Below, one piece after another: positions 58,614 to 64,000 of a DNA stretch of 64,000 nucleotides. The stretch is from Misgurnus anguillicaudatus. Taxonomy: Eukaryota; Chordata; Actinopteri; Cypriniformes; Cobitidae. Below the pieces are notes generated by a model, which was not told where the DNA came from, ran no database searches, and worked only from the letters and a program-made list of their open reading frames with translations. Where the stretch lies: NCBI RefSeq assembly GCF_027580225.2, contig NC_073361.2:34590501-34654500 (forward strand), given 5' to 3'. How positions within the stretch are numbered: the stretch's first letter is position 1; every line of letters begins with the position of its first letter. Position numbers and translations under genes: made by a program.

Positions 58614-60235
58614 CTCGAACGAGGGTTCGTTGGAAAGGCCCGGACCAGGTCAAGGGCGTGGCTCCTTCAAGGGCGGAGCTATGCGCTTTTGAAAAGGCGT
58701 TATGAAAACAATGGTGTTTCGGAAAGGGGCGGGGCCATAGAGACTTGGGGGTGGGGCATGTCTGAGGGGGCGGCGAGACCTTTCAAACGACACCACCCCC
58801 AAGTCTCTACGACATTCCTTGGCCGAGATAGATTTTTTTTTTTTTTTTGGTGAAATGTTCAAAAAAGGCTTTCTTGAAGATTTGCCTCAATTTCTTTTCT
58901 GTGTGAAAATGTGTAAAAAATGCTGATTTTCAGGGCTCTGTCTGTCGGCCCGAGAAGGTCGTAGACACTCCATTTCGGATTCCTTAGAAAGCCCCTGGGG
59001 AGACCTTTCGAAGGAGCCCGAGTTCGAGGGCGTGGCCTTCTAGGGGGCGGAGCAACGTGCATTTGATAAAATAGGCAAATTTCGTATATCTCCGGACCGG
59101 AAGGTCATAGGGACATGGGGGTGGGGGCGTTTGAAAGGTGGCGGAAAGCCCTTTCCAACGAGCCCAAGGTCGAGGGCGTGGCACTCTTTGGGGCGGAGCT
59201 AGGGGCGTTTAAAAATAAAAGCTCGTTTTTCATATCTCCGGAAGGGAAGGTCCTAGAGACTCGTGGGTGGGGGCGTTTCGAATGTCTCGGAGAGACCTTT
59301 CGAACGACACCAGCCTCGAGTCTCTACGACGTTCCCTCGCCGAGATATGGTTTTCCACTTTTGAAAATGTATGAAAAAGGCTTGTTTTCAGAGCTCGTTT
59401 GCTTGGCCCAGGAAGGTCTTAGGGACTCGAACGAGGGTGCTTTGGAAAGGCCCGGACCAGGCCTTTCCAACGAACCCGAGGTCGAGGGTGTGGCCCATTC
59501 AGGGGCGGAGCTATGGGCATTTAAATATGAGGAAAAAATCGTTATCTTTTCGGAAGGGGAGGTCCTAGAGACTTGGGGGTCGGATCGTTTTGAAGGGGGC
59601 GACGACACCACGCCCACAAAACCACCCACACGTCTCTACGACATTTCTGGGCCGAAGTTTTTTTTTTTTTTCTAAAATCGCATTACAGGGGGCCTTTAAC
59701 AGGTTTGCCTCAATTGTTTTTGCCAGAGAAGGGGCTCAAAGTTTGGGGCTCTTTTTCTCGGCCTGGGAAGGTCGTAGAGACTCGAACGAGGGTTCGTTGG
59801 AAAGCCCTGGACTGGACTGTGGCTTTCTCGGGGGCGGAGCTAGGGGCATTTGAATGGGAGGACAAATGTCGTTATATCTCCTGAACGTCGTCGTAAAGGG
59901 GAAGGAGAGACCTTTCAAACGAGCCTACTCTCGAGTCTGGCCGACGTTCGGGGACGGAGCTAGGGGCATTTGAATATGAGGATACATTTCGTTATATCTT
60001 TGGAAGGGAAGGTCCCAGAGACTTGGGGGTCGGATCGTTTTAAAGGGGGCGACGTGACCTTTCCGACGACACCGACCCCGGCCGAGATAATTTTTTCTTT
60101 GGTTTTTCTTTAATTGTTTCCAAAGGGCTCCATCCCAGGAGACGTCTCTACGACATTCCTGGGCCGATATAGTATTTTTGTGTTTTTACTTAGATTGTTT
60201 CCAAGGGGCTGCACCCCAGGAGAGTCTAAGTCGAG
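58614..60235. repeat. GTCGTAGAGAC complex repeat, right of the foldback element
   Basis: About four to five diverged units of roughly 300-450 bp. Each typically has cggcccaggaaggtcgtaga near its start, then acgagggttcgttggaaagg, gaggtcgagggcgtggccca, ggggcggagctaggggcatt, ctccggaagggaaggtccta and gtctctacgacgttcctcgg near its end. The start and end phrases are reverse complements, so single units could fold back. Frames such as 59115-59675 run through repeat boundaries and are not supported as genes. Confidence 0.8.
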
Positions 60236-60285
60236 TCGGGCAGCTCGTGACATCCAGGGTCTGAAATAGCAGGAAAAGTGAAACA

Positions 60286-60375
60286 ATTGACTTTCGTGTC
60301 TAAAAAGTCAAATATACACGAAAGTCAATCCGGTTCGCTTTTCTATCTAAAAAAGCCGGAGAATAGATAGAAAAG
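60286..60375. promoter_or_regulatory. Two perfect hairpins upstream of gene C
   Basis: Hairpin 1 has arms attgactttcgtgt (60286-60299) and acacgaaagtcaat (60316-60329) around a 16-base loop. Hairpin 2 has arms cttttctatct (60338-60348) and agatagaaaag (60365-60375) around 16 bases. Both loops begin with an A-rich stretch. The equal loop sizes and tandem arrangement suggest protein-binding dyads rather than chance. They end about 60 bp before the TATA box. Confidence 0.75.
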
Positions 60376-60436
60376 TGAAATATGGGAGTTTCCGGTCTAC
60401 ATCGATGAGCCAGTGCTCCGCCCCCTTTGCAAGGAG

Positions 60437-60443
60437 TATATAA
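60437..60443 (+). promoter_or_regulatory. TATA box of gene C
   Basis: tatataa lies 63 bp before the ATG at 60506. A short 5' UTR of about 35-40 nt would result. GC-rich sequence precedes it. Confidence 0.6.
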
Positions 60444-60505
60444 GCTTAGAGCTCAAGTGACCTCCCCATTCTTCTATTTCTCTATGCTTAATCATTTTGT
60501 TTCAA

Positions 60506-61738
60506 ATGTATGCAAAGTGTCCATTGTGTGGCAGAGACTACGCGCAACTGAGCCAGCACCTGAAGGTGTTGCACGGTGTCGTCAATCTGGAGGAGAGACG
60601 CCTCCTTCTGGCGCTCGAGTCCGGCCGGGTCAACGTCCGTCAGGGACGTTGCCCCGTGCCGGGATGCCAGAAGGAGGTGTCCAGGATGGACAGACACCTC
60701 TTCTCCCACTCAGAGCTCTCGGCAAAGGCGACCCGGCGTGCAAAAAGCGGCAAAAAATACTGCTGGAGCTGGCGACCCTGAGAGCTACCAACCCGGCGGT
60801 GCCGATGGTGTCTTCCCTCGACCTGCGGGGGGAAGGAGAGCAGGCCGGGGAAGGCACCTCGGCCGCCGCCGCCTCCGCCGAGGAAGACGCGGAGCCGCAG
60901 GACTGCGGCTCCGAGGCCTGTGCGCGGGCTCGCCACAGGCTGAGGGCGACCAACGCCGACCTCAACGACCAGGTCGACGCCCTCACGTCTTCCTTGGCGG
61001 AGGTCACCAAGAGGTATAAAAAACTTCTTCATCGGAAGACGGCGAGGACGGCGCAGGAAGTCCGGAGGGTGACGGGTAAGCTTCTCAGCGCTCTGGAGGC
61101 TCCGGTGTCTCCGGACCGGGAGGAGGCACCACCGGAGGCCACCGGAGACTCTCCTCCGGAGGTAGAAGCTGGGCCCGTCACGCCACCCCCGCAACCTGAG
61201 GAGGAAGAGGGGGGAGAGTCGAGCGGCCCTCAGTTTCCGGACCACGTGGTCGCCCTTAGTGAGTAGCGGTCTTTGTTCCCAGCGACCTCCTACTGTCGAT
61301 AGTCTATAATGCTAACGTTTATCTCCCTCTCTCTCTCTCTAGACGAGCTCCTGGCGGAGTTCAGGAGGCACCACGAGGGGCCGGAACCCAGCCGGAAGCT
61401 GAGGGACAACGTTACCAGCAAAGTGTACCGGATCAGGGCCTTTGTGGCCTACATGGCAGAAGGGAAAAGCCGACTGGCCACGTTGAGGTTCATGGACGAC
61501 CCTGAGAGGATGAGGACGTAAGTTCCGGTCCTCGTTGTCTTTCTGCTGTCGTTTTGACGCCGGCGGGGCGCTATTAACTCTCGTTTTTCTTTGTGTGTGT
61601 GTCCGCAGGTGGGTGACCAGTCTCAGGGCGTCCAAAATGACCGAGACTACCTTGAAACACTATCTGGACAACGTGGCCCAGTTCCTTGACTATGTGCATG
61701 AGACCCCTCCGCCGACCTCCCGCCTGTCCAAGAAATCC
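60506..61738 (+). pseudogene. Gene C: zinc-finger / coiled-coil / recombinase core-binding-domain protein, cut by a LINE
   Basis: Exons by splice signals are 60506-61258, 61343-61517 and 61609 to about 61738, where a LINE interrupts. The N-terminus has two zinc fingers: CPLCGRDYAQLSQHLKVLH (residue 5) and CPVPGCQKEVSRMDRHLFSH (about 50), with NLEERRLLLALESGRV between. The next block, LLELATLRATNPAVPMV, matches gene A. A one-base frame change near 60727 separates the two. An acidic region and a predicted coiled coil (about 140-190) follow. Exons 2-3 (LAEFRRHHEGPEPSRKLRDN, then TLKHYLDNVAQFLDYVHETP) look like the SAM-like core-binding domain of tyrosine recombinases. The catalytic part would lie beyond the insertions. 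Low-GC neighbours contrast with its GC-rich coding sequence. Confidence 0.82.
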
Positions 61739-62735
61739 AAGTTCAAGTTCAAGTTCAAGAAACTTTATTATCCCCGAGGGGAAATTTGTTGTGCAGCAGC
61801 ATACAATACACATTACACAAAACAACGACCATACAATCAACAGGAATAAATTCAATACATACAACACAAAAGTCCGCAACTCACATTAACTTGTTAAGAC
61901 CACCTATAGCAGCGGGAACAAAGGAATGTTTGTGTCTGTTGGTACTGCATTTAGGCAGTTTGAATCTACCACCTGATGGCAACAAAATAAAACAGCCGTA
62001 CAATGGGTGGCATGGATCAGCTAAAATTGAATGTGCCTTTTTAACAGTCATAATCTCATATAAATTGTTTAAACCAGGCAAAGAATTGTGGGAAATTTTG
62101 CCGCACACCTTCACTATGTTTTGAAGCCTGTTCTTGTTTTTAAGTGAAAGGGACCCGAACCAACTCACAAGAGCAAATGAAATAATGGATTCAATAAAAC
62201 AACAGTAAAACATCCTCATAAAAGTATTATCAACATTAAAATTCCTAAGTTTACGGTAAAAAAACATACGTTGATTTGATTTTTTACAGACAGCGTCTAC
62301 CTGTGGCTCAAAGGTGAGTTTGTCATCAATAATAATTCCAAGGTATTTATATTGCTTCACCACTTCTATATCCTGATCATTTATGGAAGAGTGGGAGGGG
62401 AGTGGAGGATTCTTTCTAAAATCAATCAACATTTCTTTAGTTTTTTCCGTATTGATATCGATAAAAGATGACTTACACCACTCTGTAAAATCATTTAAAA
62501 TAGCATCATGCTCTGGTCATTGTGTATCAGCAGCGACACACACACTTAATCGTCAGCATACTTAATAATATGACGCCTTTACTTTGGCATGCATTTGTAT
62601 ATAAATAAATAAGATCGTGGAGAGGACGCATCCCTGTGGGGAACCAGTGGAAGAAAGGAGAACATCAGATAAAATGCCATTCACTCTTACACGTTGAGAT
62701 CTATTAGTTAAAAAATTCATCAACCAACAGATAAG
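61739..62735 (-). mobile_element. Minus-strand LINE fragment inserted in gene C
   Basis: The 3' end is at the plus-strand left side, with a (ttcaag)n tail (61740-61760; CTTGAA repeats on the element strand) after an AATAAAG-type signal. The body encodes the RT C-terminal half. It is itself cut at 62736 by a Gypsy LTR, so its 5' portion lies outside the window. The clade is a Jockey-superfamily type (CR1/Rex-like), inferred from style only. Confidence 0.82.
61881..62735 (-). pseudogene. LINE reverse transcriptase fragment
   Basis: Two minus-strand frames are visible. The upstream one (62735 down to 62562) carries the RT phrases NFLTNRSQRVRVNG and GSPQGCVLS, then breaks. The downstream one (62432 to 61881) carries YKYLGIIIDDKLTFEPQVD and a thumb-type C-terminus (LPSGGRFKLPKCSTNRHKHS). 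The segment between, which should hold the catalytic YADD, is frameshifted; a cgtcagcata phrase near 62551 remains. The copy is inactive. Confidence 0.82.
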
Positions 62736-64000
62736 TGTAAGGGTTTTGTGTTGCATTTAGTTCTGTTCATTGTTAATCATCTTGTTTAGTTCAGTTATCT
62801 CATTTCATCATTATTAATCTCACCTGTTTAATCATTAGTTAAGTTCTTACACCTGTGTTTAATTAGTTTGCTCACCCTTTATATTCTGCCCTCATGTGTC
62901 TTTCCCTTGTCAGTCGTTGAATGTGAATGTATGTCTAATGTGAAGCTGTTCCTCGTCATCGTTGTGTGTATTGAATAAAGTTCCAGAGTATATATATATA
63001 ATCCTGTTTCCTCGTTATCGTTTGTATTAGTAGAGTTAGAGTACGTGACAGAACGACTGACCTAAAAGTTTTACGTGGCGTTTAGTGTTCCCTCCTGTTT
63101 CCAGCTAGTTTTTTGTTTTTGCGTTTCACAGTTTCGGTTTTTAGTTTAGTTTATCATGGATATCCCGGCTGTGAAAATTCTATGTCTGGAGCAGGGACAT
63201 TGTCCGCTGGAAGTTCACATCAAGGACTTTTTAGACCTGGCGTGCCTGACTCACTACCCTGATAGCGCGCTCTGTGTCTTTCTTTTGACCAGCCTGAGCG
63301 CGCAGTCAAAGGCACGCCTTCCAGCGGGCGGTCCAGAGAACAATTCGCCGCTTATGTGGAGTGGGTGCTGTTCCACAACAACTCCCCATTCACTGTTGGC
63401 CCTGCCAATGGGGAGTTTGCCGCCAGCCCCACTTCACTCCCAAAGACCGACACGCCAACACCCTCCATGGACCTCGAGCCCAACGCGGGCGGAGAAAGGC
63501 AATGCGACCAGTGAGCCAGAGCGAACCCCTGAGCCCAGCGTCGCTGAGATCCCGGATCCCTCCTCCGACCAGGTGCGAGAGCCGAGTTGTCTGGGAATCG
63601 CCGCGGGAGCTGCTGAGGATGTCGAGGACGACATCCACCTCCACGCCGCTGAGGGTGAGCATATTACGTCTCTTGGGGAAATTTTTTTGGACTGTGCTAT
63701 GGACATTTCCCTTTCTTCGTCAGCTCCACTGGTTCCGTCCAGCTCCTCCTCGTCACAGTTGGACCCGCCCAACCTCCCACTCCCGCCTCCTCTGCCTACC
63801 TCAGCCAGTCTGAAGCACCTGCAGCCATCACAGCGACACGCCCCTGCTCATCCTCAGCGCGTCAGTGTTGCTGGTTCGATTGATCCGTGGCGTGCCTCTC
63901 TGCCAGCTGCTTTCGGGGAGCTCTCCAGTTCTCCGCCTCCGCTCCCTGAGACCAAGAGGTCGCCTCATCCCGTCGGACCAGTGGCATCACTTCAGGTCTC
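62736..64000 (+). mobile_element. 5' end of a second Ty3/Gypsy retrotransposon, running off the window
   Basis: The 5' LTR (62736-63050, 315 bp) begins tgtaagggt and ends gtacgtgaca, with an aataaa at about 62973. It is followed by a leader of about 105 bp and a gag-like region. It interrupts the LINE at 62735. No TGG-type primer site directly follows the LTR (gaacgactgacc), so the primer is unclear. The right part and target duplication are outside the window. Confidence 0.8.
63156..64000 (+). pseudogene. Gypsy gag of the fish LCLEQG type, frameshifted and partial
   Basis: The ATG at 63156 opens a frame with ILCLEQG, HIKDFLDLACLTHYPD and FLLTSLSAQSKARLP, a Gag type very common in cyprinid Gypsy elements (recognised from memory). 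The frame shifts near 63330, where AAYVEWVLFHNNSPFTVGPA continues in another frame, and again near 63510 (SEPERTPEPSVAEIPDPS). A Pro/Ser-rich tail follows to the window edge. No zinc knuckle is seen in this part. Confidence 0.8.

Noticed and set aside
59115..59675. 186-codon frame in the GTCGTAGAGAC repeats
   Set aside because: It reads through two repeat units and their inverted boundary phrases, with no domain features.

Overview
The window looks like repeat-dominated DNA from a teleost fish, most likely a cyprinid or close otophysan relative. This rests on the element mix: CR1/L2-type LINEs with GAATT tails, an L1-clade LINE, short-LTR Gypsy, hAT and TTAA-type non-autonomous elements, a fish-type Gypsy gag, spliced genes with GT..AG introns, and amplified zinc-finger / recombinase-like / SET genes. 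No ordinary single-copy housekeeping gene was recognised.

Layout. 1-2914: two CR1/L2-type LINE 3' ends, a 127-bp tandem duplication, and an unknown segment. 2915-3634: short repeats and the first piece of a tandem array of about 150 bp units (the 'TGACCT array'). 3635-31043: one LTR retrotransposon ('element X', tRNA-Trp primer site, about 1.49-kb LTRs, 4-bp target duplication gttt) inserted into that array. X later received four insertions: a full-length L1 (4619-10241) and a near-intact Gypsy (10721-15305) in its 5' LTR, and a hAT-type element (20456-21443) and an 8.3-kb minus-strand LTR element ('element C', tRNA-Phe primer site, 22360-30661) in its 3' LTR. Because X has two LTR copies, each insertion has its own empty site in this window. 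31044-32640: the array resumes with alternating orientation and contains an internally deleted copy of the next gene.

32743-33937 is a five-exon zinc-finger gene ('gene A'). 35897-39018 is a ten-exon gene ('gene B') joining a tyrosine-recombinase-like region to a KMT5A-like SET methyltransferase domain, with one frameshift. 39.7-48.15 kb is a satellite landscape built as a large inverted repeat, with a 1.8-kb array of a 15-bp unit at its centre. The TGACCT array returns in opposite orientation at 48.15-50.54 kb, split by a TTAA-flanked element. The block 2.9-50.7 kb is thus bounded by inverted copies of the same repeats.

50.8-60.25 kb holds GC-rich complex repeats with inverted sub-phrases, interrupted by a 3.5-kb foldback element (55114-58613) with long repeat-filled inverted ends. 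A second zinc-finger / core-binding-domain gene ('gene C', homologous to gene A) starts at 60506 behind a TATA box and two perfect hairpins. It is cut by a minus-strand LINE (61739-62735), itself cut by a Gypsy element whose 5' LTR and broken gag run off the window end.

The most noteworthy content is the A/B/C gene family: zinc finger, recombinase core-binding domain, degenerate tyrosine recombinase and H4K20-type SET domain. Its members lie inside inverted repeat arrays and may be cargo or enzymes of a large, poorly described mobile element.
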